Below are positions 1 to 8,853 of a stretch of DNA of 64,000 bases, in pieces. The stretch lies in the NCBI RefSeq assembly GCF_021390545.1, contig NZ_JAJUWR010000022.1:1-64000 (forward strand), written 5' to 3'. The notes below the pieces were generated by a model. The model did not search any database. It was not told where the DNA came from and was given only the letters and a program-made list of their open reading frames with translations. The translations under genes and the position numbers were made by a program. Each line of letters begins with the position of its first letter. Position 1 is the stretch's first letter. This DNA is from Algoriphagus sp. AGSA1. GTDB lineage: Bacteria > Bacteroidota > Bacteroidia > Cytophagales > Cyclobacteriaceae.

Positions 1-177
1 GCTTCAGAACATTATTCTGAAAATCAAAAAATTTTATTTTTTTCATTACTTGTTCATATTAAATACCTTAAACTACTAATTTATATTTAAATTTTTCTTG
101 ATATAATACTTAAAATCATTTAATTCTGATTTTTTTGTTTATAACTTAGTAAAAGTTGAACCAACCACCTCTGAACC

Positions 178-489
178 ATGAAAACTCAAACCCAACCCAA
201 CTATCTATTTATTAATGAGCATGATCTAGCCCATCATTTACATAATTCCGATCCAATAATCAAAATAAATCTATATGGTGAGCATCTTGAAGAATCTCCG
301 TACAAGCCACTATACATAAAACTTTTGGATCGATCCAAATTAAAATTCAACCAACTCGATCATGTCATCCGATCTATCATAAAAGCCCACGCCAATTATG
401 CTTTAGCGTTTAAGTGTGAATGCTTGAATTTCATGAATGTCGGAGAAGGCGTTTTCAAAAACAGTTCTCAAATGAGCTTAAACTATTAA
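178..489 (+). CDS. small hypothetical protein, 103 aa
   Basis: I do not recognise this protein. It has no signal peptide or membrane segment, so it is probably cytoplasmic. The middle part alternates short hydrophobic and charged stretches (KINLYGEH, PLYIKLLDRSK), as in a small alpha/beta fold. Two Cys in the motif KCEC and two adjacent His (HH) are present, but nothing amounts to a metal site. It starts at an ATG after an AT-rich leader with no clear ribosome-binding site, which is normal in Bacteroidota. It is the only plus-strand gene at this end and runs convergently toward the hydrolase gene. The coding call rests on ORF length and amino-acid composition only. Confidence 0.55.
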   Translation: MKTQTQPNYLFINEHDLAHHLHNSDPIIKINLYGEHLEESPYKPLYIKLLDRSKLKFNQLDHVIRSIIKAHANYALAFKCECLNFMNVGEGVFKNSSQMSLNY

Positions 490-697
490 ATAAAAATGGA
501 GAGAGCTGCTAAACCGGAAACACCCCTGTAAAAATTATTTTTTTTGTTAAACCCTCAAGTGATTTCAATGCGACTGACCTTGTAAAGGGTGCAATACCCC
601 ATATTTTTCAAAGCATAAACCCCGCCCTCAATCTCAGTTTGCGGATTCCCATGTGGCTAAAAAACTAAGCCAAACAAACACCCACGACTCTTTTCAC

Positions 698-1705
698 TTA
701 CTGAGCTAAAAACTCCAAAAGTGGCTTAATAAACTTTTCGAAACTTTGAATGTGAGGCAGGTGACCTACATTTTGAATTTCTACAAGTTTGGCATCTGGA
801 ACTGCATCTCGGGTCTTTTCCCCCAGTTGTCCATACAATCCCAGCGTTTTTCTTACCTCTTCATTTACAAGCTGCTTTCCTAGTGCTGTTCTGTCTTTTG
901 TCCCAATTATTAACAGTGTGGGCATTTGGATTTCACCGAATTCATATAGAATAGGCTGGGTAAAAATCATATCATAGGTCAGTGCTGCATTCCAGGCAAT
1001 CCGTTCGTATTCAGGATTGAGAGTCCATCCTGCCAACAACTTCACCCACTCATTGTACTCTTCCTTCCAGTCGCCATGGTAGTAATTTGACAATTGGTAC
1101 TCTTTAATCTGCTCATAATCCTTGTCCAATTCATTCTGATACCACCACTCTACTGGTTGATAAGGGACTTTCAGCTTCCAGTCTTCTAGGCCTATGGGAT
1201 TTTCCAAAATGAGTTTTTCGGTGACTTCTGGATACATAAGAGCGAATCTCGTAGCCAACATTCCTCCCATGGAATGCCCCAGTACACTGACTTTATCAAT
1301 AGTAAGTAAGTCAAGTAGTGCTTTGGTATTCAAAGCCAATTGATGGAAGGTGTATTGGAAATATGCTGGTTTGGAAGATTTGCCGAAGCCAATTTGATCG
1401 GGGACAATTACCCGATAACCACTTTCGGACAAGCGCTGGATGGTTGTTCTCCAATAAGCCCCATTGAAGTTTTTGCCATGTAGCAACATGACGTTTTCCC
1501 CATTTGGTTTTTCAGGCTTTACATCCATGTACCCCATTTTCAGCTCTTGGTTTTGAACATGAAGGTTCAGAAACTGAACTTCATAAGGATAGTCGTAATT
1601 CGAAAGGTTAAGATCCAACGATTTGAGCTCGCTTTGTTGAGCAATTGTACTGTTGATGGCTATGCAAAGGAGAATAGAAGTCAATGCTATAATTAATCTG
1701 TCCAT
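698..1705 (-). CDS. exported alpha/beta-hydrolase
   Basis: This is a 335-residue alpha/beta-hydrolase fold protein with an N-terminal signal peptide (hydrophobic stretch to about residue 22, ending near ATIAQQ-like sequence), so it should act in the periplasm or outside. The oxyanion region HGKNFNG, nucleophile elbow GHSMGG (Ser near residue 145), acid GTKDRT and terminal catalytic His in NVGHLPHI are all visible, so the triad looks complete. The wide family includes esterases, haloperoxidases and epoxide hydrolases; the substrate cannot be told. It lies 99 bp downstream of the second lpd gene on the same strand and may be read through from the pyruvate dehydrogenase operon, but it has no evident functional link to it. 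Confidence 0.85.
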   Translation of the reverse strand: MDRLIIALTSILLCIAINSTIAQQSELKSLDLNLSNYDYPYEVQFLNLHVQNQELKMGYMDVKPEKPNGENVMLLHGKNFNGAYWRTTIQRLSESGYRVIVPDQIGFGKSSKPAYFQYTFHQLALNTKALLDLLTIDKVSVLGHSMGGMLATRFALMYPEVTEKLILENPIGLEDWKLKVPYQPVEWWYQNELDKDYEQIKEYQLSNYYHGDWKEEYNEWVKLLAGWTLNPEYERIAWNAALTYDMIFTQPILYEFGEIQMPTLLIIGTKDRTALGKQLVNEEVRKTLGLYGQLGEKTRDAVPDAKLVEIQNVGHLPHIQSFEKFIKPLLEFLAQ

Positions 1706-1804
1706 CGTTTTTCAAGAATATTTGGTAAAACTTGTGATTAGCTCACCTAACTAGCGTGGCAACCAGGTAGGCCTTTTTCTTCCTAAATTCTTATTGGGAT
1801 CATT

Positions 1805-3238
1805 TTATGGTTTCTCAATTTGTTTGCTTTCCAGATGAGTAGCACTTCCGAGAAAAAGCTCTGCTGCTTCCATAATGGTCTCAGAGAGCGTTGGATGCGG
1901 ATGGACAGTTTCCGCTATTTCTTGCGCTGTAGCCGCCATTTCTATGGCAAGGCAGATTTGGGAGATCAAAATCCCAGCATCTTTTCCTGCTACGCCCCCT
2001 CCAAGTATTCTCCCCGTTTTAGCATCAAATATGAGTTTTGTCAGTCCTGTCTCAGTATCCAGTAAAACCGCCTTTCCAGAGGCTGTCCAAGGAAATTTGA
2101 TCACCTTTGCATCCAGTTTTTTCTCTTCCACCTGAGTTTCCGTCACCCCGCACCAAGCGATTTCAGGATGGGTAAAAACTATTCCGGGGATAACTTTCGG
2201 TGCATATCCGGCACCTGCTTCTCCTGCCAACACTTCCGCTACTACTCTGCCTTCATGCGTGGCTTTGTGGGCAAGAAGGGGTTCTCCTGTAATATCTCCT
2301 ATTGCATAGATATTCTCCACCTGGGTTTTACGCTGCTCATTTACTTTCAAAAACCCTTTTTCATCTGTCTTTAGATTCGCTTTTCCCAGATTCAAGGAAT
2401 CTGTGTTTGGCTTCCTTCCCACAGCCACCAGCACCTTATCATATTCTTTTATCTGCTTTCCATCACCTGTTACTAGACTTACTTTTGCCTTCCCATTTTC
2501 CAAAAGATCGACTTTCTCCGCCTTAGTATCTAAGTATAAGGCTTCAAACAGATCCTTACACTCTTCTTCAAACACGTCCACAAGATCCCGATCGGCACCA
2601 GGAAGCAAGCCTGAGGTCATTTCCGCAATTGTTACTTTAGATCCCAAAGCAGCATATACGCTACCCAATTCCAATCCGATATATCCTCCTCCTATGACAA
2701 GCAGCTGGTCAGGAACATCTTTGAGCTCCAAAGCGTCAGTAGAATCCATAATCACCTGATGATCTATTTTTATATGTGGTAAATGCGTAGGAATTGATCC
2801 TGTTGCGATCACAGCTTTTTGAAATTCAAGAATACTATTTCCACCATCATTCATTTCCACATCAAGAGAATTCTCAGATCTGAATTTTGCTTTTCCCCTG
2901 ATGTACCCAATCTTACGATGCTTGGCAAGTTGTCCCAATCCCGTAGTGAGTTTTTCGACTACATTATATTTCCAAGCATTGATTTTCTTTAGATCGACTT
3001 TGGGATTTTTATAATTTATTCCGCTTTTCCTGGCATTAAGCGCATCCTGCTTCACTTTGGCGATATGGAGCAAGGTTTTGGAAGGAATACATCCTCTGTA
3101 AAGACATACACCGCCAGGATTTGCCTCCGGATCTATCAAGGTGACTTCCAGACCTAGATCCGCAGCCCTGAACGCTGCCGCATAGCCTCCCGGGCCAGCT
3201 CCAATGATGACTATTTCCGCTTTCCTATTTCCTGTCAT
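1805..3238 (-). CDS. lpdA: dihydrolipoyl dehydrogenase (second paralogue)
   Basis: This is a 477-residue FAD/NAD disulfide oxidoreductase of the E3 class, which reoxidises dihydrolipoamide on 2-oxoacid dehydrogenase complexes. It has the FAD-binding GAGPGG near residue 13, redox cysteines C45 and C50 in CLYRGCIPSK, a second dinucleotide fold (GGGYIGLE) and the C-terminal His-Glu dyad HPTLSE. Length is normal for the family. It follows the other lpd gene by only 18 bp, so both are the tail of the aceE-aceF operon. Against the usual CLNxGC, both paralogues here have Tyr in the redox loop. It may serve another complex (2-oxoglutarate or branched-chain) or a glycine-cleavage-like substrate; the sequence does not decide this. 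Confidence 0.92.
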   Translation of the reverse strand: MTGNRKAEIVIIGAGPGGYAAAFRAADLGLEVTLIDPEANPGGVCLYRGCIPSKTLLHIAKVKQDALNARKSGINYKNPKVDLKKINAWKYNVVEKLTTGLGQLAKHRKIGYIRGKAKFRSENSLDVEMNDGGNSILEFQKAVIATGSIPTHLPHIKIDHQVIMDSTDALELKDVPDQLLVIGGGYIGLELGSVYAALGSKVTIAEMTSGLLPGADRDLVDVFEEECKDLFEALYLDTKAEKVDLLENGKAKVSLVTGDGKQIKEYDKVLVAVGRKPNTDSLNLGKANLKTDEKGFLKVNEQRKTQVENIYAIGDITGEPLLAHKATHEGRVVAEVLAGEAGAGYAPKVIPGIVFTHPEIAWCGVTETQVEEKKLDAKVIKFPWTASGKAVLLDTETGLTKLIFDAKTGRILGGGVAGKDAGILISQICLAIEMAATAQEIAETVHPHPTLSETIMEAAELFLGSATHLESKQIEKP

Positions 3239-3256
3239 ATTCTATCAATAAAGGAT

Positions 3257-4687
3257 TTACACGTTTTTTCCTGCTGCCAAATGAGTGGCGGCTCCCTGGT
3301 AAGCTTCCGCAGCTTCCATAATACTCTCGGAGAGTGTGGGATGCGGATGTACGATAAGGGCTATATCCTCAGCACTGGCGGAAATTTGCAAAGCAAATGC
3401 GATCTCAGCGATCAAACTGCCTGCCTTTTCCCCTACCACTCCCCCTCCAAGGATTTTATTGCTCTGGGAATCAATGAGAAGTTTCGTAAGTCCTCTCCTT
3501 ATCCCCATAGAAGCAGCTCTTCCCGAGGCTGACCATGGAAATTTTGCCACTCTGATTTCTATTTCTTGCTGTTTTGCTTCGGCTTCCGTCAAACCGCACC
3601 AGGCCATTTCTGTTCTGGTGGTAGCCACGATAGAAGGAATAGCTTTGGGGTCAAATTTATCTCTGTGTTTACCGGCTATTAGCCCTGCCACGAATTTGCC
3701 CTCATGGGATGCTTTATTTGCAAAAAGAGCTTGGTTGACAAGGTCTCCAATGGCAAAAATGTTCTCTTTGGCAGTTCTCCTTTTATCATCCACTTGTATA
3801 AAACCACCTGTGTCTGTCTCTATACCTGCTTTTTCCAGATTCAAAGAATGGGTATTGGGAATTCTCCCCATAGCTACCAAAACCAAATCAAAAGTCTCTT
3901 CCCATTCCTTTCCTTTGGTTTCCAACTTCACTTTTACCTTTTTCTTATTATTTACTATAGCTTCTTTTAGGGTGGTTTCGAAATGGGACTTTTCGAAAAG
4001 CATCTCATTCTCCTTGGTGTAAGCAGTAGCCAGATCAGGATCTATCCATGACAGCAGCCCTTTCGTCTCCTCCACCAAAGTCACTTTAGAGCCCAGAGAC
4101 GCATAAATGCTCCCGAGTGAGGGACCAATATATCCTCCTCCGATTACCAGCATGCTTTTCGGAATCTTCTTCAACTCCAAGGCTTTAGTAGAATCTATGA
4201 TTCTCTCCGAATCAAACTTAGCTTCGGGTAATTCCTTCGGAACAGATCCGGTGGCCAGTATGACATTTTTGAAAGTCACGGGGTACGGTTTACCTTCCAC
4301 TGGTTGGATCTCCAGTTCATTTTCCGAAAGGAATACCGCTTTCCCTTTTATGTATTCTATCTCCCGATCTGTGGAAAGCAACCCTACTCCCTCGGTGAGT
4401 TTTTTCACAATTTCATCTTTCCATGTAGCCAAAGCCTCAACATCAATAGTAGGCTTGCCGAATTCCAGCCCCCATTCCTTTGCTGTAACAGCATCTTCCT
4501 TGATTTTCAAGGCTTCTATCAAGGTTTTTGTCGGGATACAACCTTCATAAAGACAAGTACCTCCAGGATCGATATCCGTACCAATGAGGGTGACTTGAAG
4601 CCCAAGATCCGCTGCTCTGAATGCCGCCGCATAGCCGCCAGGTCCCGCCCCGATGATTACCAGCTCCTTTTCTTTTGATTTGGCCAT
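3257..4687 (-). CDS. lpdA: dihydrolipoyl dehydrogenase, E3 of pyruvate dehydrogenase
   Basis: E3 component, about 476 residues. It has FAD motif GAGPGG, redox cysteines in CLYEGCIPTK (residues about 45 and 50), NAD-binding GGGYIGPS and the catalytic C-terminal HPTLSE. I place the start at the ATG at 4687 (MAKSKEKELVIIG); the frame stays open to a TTG at 4708, but that would add an unneeded N-terminal tail. It sits 45 bp behind aceF and 18 bp ahead of a second E3 gene, so it is part of the aceE-aceF-lpd-lpd operon. It differs from its neighbour in the redox loop (Glu versus Arg; Thr versus Ser), so the two are diverged paralogues, not a recent duplication. Confidence 0.92.
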   Translation of the reverse strand: MAKSKEKELVIIGAGPGGYAAAFRAADLGLQVTLIGTDIDPGGTCLYEGCIPTKTLIEALKIKEDAVTAKEWGLEFGKPTIDVEALATWKDEIVKKLTEGVGLLSTDREIEYIKGKAVFLSENELEIQPVEGKPYPVTFKNVILATGSVPKELPEAKFDSERIIDSTKALELKKIPKSMLVIGGGYIGPSLGSIYASLGSKVTLVEETKGLLSWIDPDLATAYTKENEMLFEKSHFETTLKEAIVNNKKKVKVKLETKGKEWEETFDLVLVAMGRIPNTHSLNLEKAGIETDTGGFIQVDDKRRTAKENIFAIGDLVNQALFANKASHEGKFVAGLIAGKHRDKFDPKAIPSIVATTRTEMAWCGLTEAEAKQQEIEIRVAKFPWSASGRAASMGIRRGLTKLLIDSQSNKILGGGVVGEKAGSLIAEIAFALQISASAEDIALIVHPHPTLSESIMEAAEAYQGAATHLAAGKNV

Positions 4688-4732
4688 AGTGTTTTTATTT
4701 AACTTCAATTCTTCGAAGCATTGGTCAAAGAA

Positions 4733-6100
4733 TCAGGCCCCTAACAGAGCCTTATAAGGATCTTCCAGTGCCTGGCAGATCCACCTCAGAAACCTGGCTC
4801 CATCTGCCCCATCGATTAGGCGGTGGTCGTAGGAAAGACTCAAAGGAAGAATCTGTCGGGGCTCGAAGCTGCCATCGATATAGACTGCTTGCTCTTTGGC
4901 TCTGGAAACTCCCAAAATCGCCACCTGTGGAGAATAAACAATGGGAGTAAACTGAGTCCCTCCTATGCCGCCGAGATTAGAAATTGTGATATTTCCTCCT
5001 TGCATTTCTTCGGGGGAGAGTTTTCCCTGCCGGGTTTTTTCTGCCAGTTCCGAAATCTCTACCGCCAATTCAACAATTGTCTTCTTTTCTACATCGCGGA
5101 TTACCGGAACAAGTAGTCCTTTGTCCGTATCTACTGCGACCCCTATATGGAAGTATTTCTTCAGGATTACTTCCTCATTTTCCATGTCAATACTGGCATT
5201 GAACTGAGGAAACTGCTGTAGGGCACTGGCCATGACTTTCACCAGAATAGCGGTGATGGTCAGTTTACCACCGGCATTTTCTGTTTTGGATTTGTTTTCA
5301 TCCATATACTGCGTTATGCCAGAGATGTCAGCTTCGTCAAATTGAAACACATGCGGAATAGATTGCCAGGAAGTGAGGGTGTTTTTGGCTGTGGTCTTTC
5401 GAATATTGGATAAGGCTTCCCGCTGCACGGCTCCCCACTTGCTAAAATCCGGTAGGTCAACTTCTTTTGATTTTTTGTCTTCACCTTCTTTCTCCGCTTG
5501 CTTTGACTGGGATTTTACATCTTGCTCAGTGATTCTACCTCCGGCTCCACTGCCCTTTATCCGCTTGATATCTACGCCGGATTCTCTCGCAAGTCTTCGC
5601 ACACTTGGGGAAGCTGGGACATCGCTTGCTTCCATTTCAGCTTCTTTTGTCTCGCTTTTTTCTCCCGCCTTTTCATCTCTTGTAGGTTCATTTTTTCCCT
5701 CGTCTTCAGAGCTTTCCTCCTCACTATCATCGGTTTTTTCAGCTTTTTCACTTTTCCCGTTTTTCCCGGATTCCGAATCTTTATCGTTTTCTTTCTTATC
5801 TTTCTTTTGTTCGGTTTCACCAGAATCATCATCCCCATTTTCCTTTCCCTCTTCTTCACCACCTTCATCGTCAAGGATCAGGATGACATCCCCCACTTTG
5901 ACTTCGTCCCCTACGCTGACTTTGATTTCTTTGATCACTCCGCTATGGGAGGAAGGAACCTCCACAGAAGCCTTGTCTGTCTCCAGCGCAATAATGGACT
6001 GTTCTTCTTTGATGCTGTCGCCTTCTGAGACCAGCACTTCTATTACTTCCGCGGTATCTACACCTTCTGATATGAGTGGAATTTTCACTTCTATAGCCAT
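4733..6100 (-). CDS. aceF: dihydrolipoamide acetyltransferase, E2 of pyruvate dehydrogenase
   Basis: E2 core of the pyruvate dehydrogenase complex, 455 residues, which transfers acetyl groups from the lipoyl arm to CoA. A single N-terminal lipoyl domain carries the swinging-arm lysine K43 in ETDKASVEVP. Residues about 78-160 form a highly charged Glu/Lys/Ser/Asp linker with almost no hydrophobic residues. A peripheral subunit-binding domain follows (PSVRRLARESGVDIKRIKG...GGRITEQDV), then the catalytic acyltransferase domain ending with the active-site DHRLIDG. E. coli AceF usually has three lipoyl domains and Ala/Pro-rich linkers, so one domain plus an acidic linker is a different build. Gaps of 27 bp to aceE and 45 bp to lpd indicate one operon. 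Confidence 0.95.
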   Translation of the reverse strand: MAIEVKIPLISEGVDTAEVIEVLVSEGDSIKEEQSIIALETDKASVEVPSSHSGVIKEIKVSVGDEVKVGDVILILDDEGGEEEGKENGDDDSGETEQKKDKKENDKDSESGKNGKSEKAEKTDDSEEESSEDEGKNEPTRDEKAGEKSETKEAEMEASDVPASPSVRRLARESGVDIKRIKGSGAGGRITEQDVKSQSKQAEKEGEDKKSKEVDLPDFSKWGAVQREALSNIRKTTAKNTLTSWQSIPHVFQFDEADISGITQYMDENKSKTENAGGKLTITAILVKVMASALQQFPQFNASIDMENEEVILKKYFHIGVAVDTDKGLLVPVIRDVEKKTIVELAVEISELAEKTRQGKLSPEEMQGGNITISNLGGIGGTQFTPIVYSPQVAILGVSRAKEQAVYIDGSFEPRQILPLSLSYDHRLIDGADGARFLRWICQALEDPYKALLGA

Positions 6101-6127
6101 GACAGTTTGTTTTGGTTGATAAAATGT

Positions 6128-8794
6128 TCAGGAAGTTCTGGGAATGGATTTTTCAGGATCAATGCCCAGATCCTTGGCAGCTATTTTTAATTCCTCCGTT
6201 TTAAATTGCCCTGCCAATGCCAATTCATAGAGTGCCGCAAAAGCAATATGGTTTGAATTCACCTCGAAGAATTCCCGAAGTGCCTCCCGGGTGTCGCTTC
6301 TGCCAAATCCATCGGTTCCAAGCGTGGTCACTTTCCTTGGAAACCACCTGGCCACTGATTCAGGAAGAGCCTTGAGGTAATCGGAAGCGGCAATGAAAAC
6401 GCCATCTTCATTTTGGAGGCACTGCTGGATGTAATTCGGTTTTTGATCCGGATCGGCACTACAGCGATTACTTCTATCCGTATCGATCGCATCATCATAC
6501 AGCGATTTATAGCTGGTGATACTCCATACATCCGCAGCTACACGGTATTTCTTTTCCAGCAGTTCAGCAGCCTTCAACACTTCCGTCATGATGGCTCCAC
6601 TGCCAAAAAGATGTGCTTTCTTCTTTTTGCTTTTGCTTGAGGACTTTTTGAATCTGTACATTCCTTTTAGAATACCTTCCTTGCTATCCTTAGGCATTCT
6701 TGGCATCACGTAGGTATCATTTCCTACGGTGAGGTAGTAGAAAACCACTTCCTTCTCCACATACATCCGCCTGATTCCATCCTGTACAATGACTGACAGT
6801 TCATAGGCAAAAGCCGGATCATAAGCCATCAGGTTGGGAACCGAATACGCATAGATATGGCTCTGCCCATCCTGATGCTGAAGTCCCTCTCCCGGCATAC
6901 TGGAGCGACCGGAAATCCCTCCAATGAGGAAGCCTTTGGCACCTGCATCTGCCGCAGCCCAGATCAGATCCCCGATGCGTTGGAAACCAAACATGGAATA
7001 GAAAAAGTAAAATGGAATAGTATTGACCCCATGAACCAAATATGCCGTACCGGCTGCGATAAAATCGCTCATGGCCCCTGCTTCAGTGATCCCTTCTTCC
7101 AGGATCACTCCTTCCTTCGATTCTCTGTAGTACAAGAGGCTTTCCTGATCCACAGGATCGTATTGCTGACCTCCCGGCGCATAGATTCCCACCTGTCGAA
7201 AGAGGGATTCGATACCGAACGTGCGGGATTCATCAGGGATGATGGGTACAATCAATTTCCCGTAATCCTCATCACTGAGAAGCTTCGCCAAAATCTTGAC
7301 CATCGCCATGGTAGTGGCCGCCTCGGATTTCCCTGAACCTTTAAAAAAGTCTGAAAATATGGATTCGGATGGTTTTTGGAGCCGTTCACTTTTATCTGAT
7401 CTTTCGGGTATAAACCCACCGGCTTCTTCTCTTCTTTGCAGCAGGTATTTGATTTCAGGACTGTCTCTGTCCGGCTTGATAAAAGGGATATCCTTCAGGT
7501 CATCATCGGATAGCGGGATGTTGAAGCGATCACGATACTCCTTTAGTTCTTCTTTTTTAAATGACTTAGTTTGGTGGGAAACATTACTGGCCTCTCCTGC
7601 ATTGCCTTGCCCATACCCTTTGATGGTTTGGGCGAGGATAATGGTGGGTTGACCTTTATGCGCAAGAGCTGTTGAATAGGCCTGATAGATCTTGACTGGA
7701 TCATGCCCTCCTCTTTTCAGATTTTGAAGTTCCTGGTCTGAATAATTGTCGGCAAGTTTCCGGAGATTCTCATCCCCTTCAAAAAGATCCTTCCGAATAA
7801 ATTCACCATCGGAATAGGCATATTTCTGAAACTGCCCGTCCGGTAATTCATTGAGCTTCTTGATTAGTGTCCCGTCTTTATCTTGCTCGAAAAGAGGATC
7901 CCAGTCACTGCCCCATAAAAGTTTGATCACATTCCAACCCGCACCTATAAAACTTGATTCCAACTCCTGGACTATCTTCCCGTTTCCCCTGACCGGACCA
8001 TCCAATCGCTGCAGATTGCAGTTGACCACAAAGATCAGATTGTCCAATTTGTCCCTGGAAGCTACCCCGATCGCCCCTTTTGACTCCGGCTCGTCCATTT
8101 CCCCATCGCCTAAGAAAGCCCAAACTTTCTGCCTGTCTTCTTCAATAAGCCCTCTCTTCTTCAAATACTTGTTGAATCTGGCTTGATAGATAGCCATGAT
8201 GGGGGACAAGCCCATGGATACTGTAGGAAAGCTCCAAAACTTGGGCATCAGATAGGGATGGGGATAAGAAGAAAGCCCTTCATCCGGTTGTAGCTCCCTG
8301 CGGAAATTGAGGAGTTGTTTCTCCGTAATTCTTCCTTCCAAAAAAGCTCTCGCATATACTCCGGGAGTGGCATGTCCCTGAAAGTAAATCATATCCGATT
8401 TGCCGTCATCATGGACTTTGAAGAAATGATGAAATCCCACTTCCCATAGATCAGCAATAGAACCATAAGTAGAAACATGTCCTCCGATTCCTTTGGATCT
8501 TTTATTGGCTTTTACGACCATAGCCATGGCATTCCAGCGTATCATGCCAGTCAGCTTTTCTTCTATTTCCAGATCTCCGGGATATTCTGCTTCATCCTCA
8601 GGAGGAAGAGTATTAATGTAAGGAGTGTTGAAGGACATGGAAGATCCAACTCCATTTTTTTGCGCCTCAAGGCGAAGCAAGTCCAAAATTTCCTGAACCC
8701 GCTCTTTAGATCCGTCTTTCAGGACATAACGTAGTGAGTCCAGCCATTCCCTGTTTTCAAGCTGTTGTATTTCTATCTTATCGATATTTGACAT
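6128..8794 (-). CDS. aceE: pyruvate dehydrogenase E1, homodimeric type
   Basis: Thiamine-diphosphate-dependent E1 of the E. coli AceE type, about 888 residues from the chosen start, very close to the 887 of E. coli. It decarboxylates pyruvate and acetylates the lipoyl arm of AceF. The ThDP/Mg motif GDGEMDEPESKGA...NCNLQRLDG is intact, as are the typical AceE stretches YFQGHATPGVYARAFLEGR and FPTVSMG. I chose the ATG at 8794 (MSNIDKIEIQQLENREW), which aligns with the family N-terminus; an ATG at 8836 in frame would add 14 residues. It leads the complex operon, 59 bp after the upstream P-type ATPase gene on the same strand. Confidence 0.95.
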   Translation of the reverse strand: MSNIDKIEIQQLENREWLDSLRYVLKDGSKERVQEILDLLRLEAQKNGVGSSMSFNTPYINTLPPEDEAEYPGDLEIEEKLTGMIRWNAMAMVVKANKRSKGIGGHVSTYGSIADLWEVGFHHFFKVHDDGKSDMIYFQGHATPGVYARAFLEGRITEKQLLNFRRELQPDEGLSSYPHPYLMPKFWSFPTVSMGLSPIMAIYQARFNKYLKKRGLIEEDRQKVWAFLGDGEMDEPESKGAIGVASRDKLDNLIFVVNCNLQRLDGPVRGNGKIVQELESSFIGAGWNVIKLLWGSDWDPLFEQDKDGTLIKKLNELPDGQFQKYAYSDGEFIRKDLFEGDENLRKLADNYSDQELQNLKRGGHDPVKIYQAYSTALAHKGQPTIILAQTIKGYGQGNAGEASNVSHQTKSFKKEELKEYRDRFNIPLSDDDLKDIPFIKPDRDSPEIKYLLQRREEAGGFIPERSDKSERLQKPSESIFSDFFKGSGKSEAATTMAMVKILAKLLSDEDYGKLIVPIIPDESRTFGIESLFRQVGIYAPGGQQYDPVDQESLLYYRESKEGVILEEGITEAGAMSDFIAAGTAYLVHGVNTIPFYFFYSMFGFQRIGDLIWAAADAGAKGFLIGGISGRSSMPGEGLQHQDGQSHIYAYSVPNLMAYDPAFAYELSVIVQDGIRRMYVEKEVVFYYLTVGNDTYVMPRMPKDSKEGILKGMYRFKKSSSKSKKKKAHLFGSGAIMTEVLKAAELLEKKYRVAADVWSITSYKSLYDDAIDTDRSNRCSADPDQKPNYIQQCLQNEDGVFIAASDYLKALPESVARWFPRKVTTLGTDGFGRSDTREALREFFEVNSNHIAFAALYELALAGQFKTEELKIAAKDLGIDPEKSIPRTS

Positions 8795-8853
8795 CTCTAG
8801 TTGGTTTTTATCCAAATCAGCAAACCTCAGGCACATTGCCCCTGGCTTTGTGT

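Noticed and set aside
4688..4708. TTG start of the first lpd gene at 4708
   Set aside because: An ATG at 4687 gives the normal family N-terminus; the extra seven residues have no match to the E3 fold.
5373..6119. Long plus-strand frame opposite aceF, Ser/Phe rich
   Set aside because: It is the mirror of the Glu/Lys-rich linker of aceF; such antisense frames arise from GAA/GAG codons.
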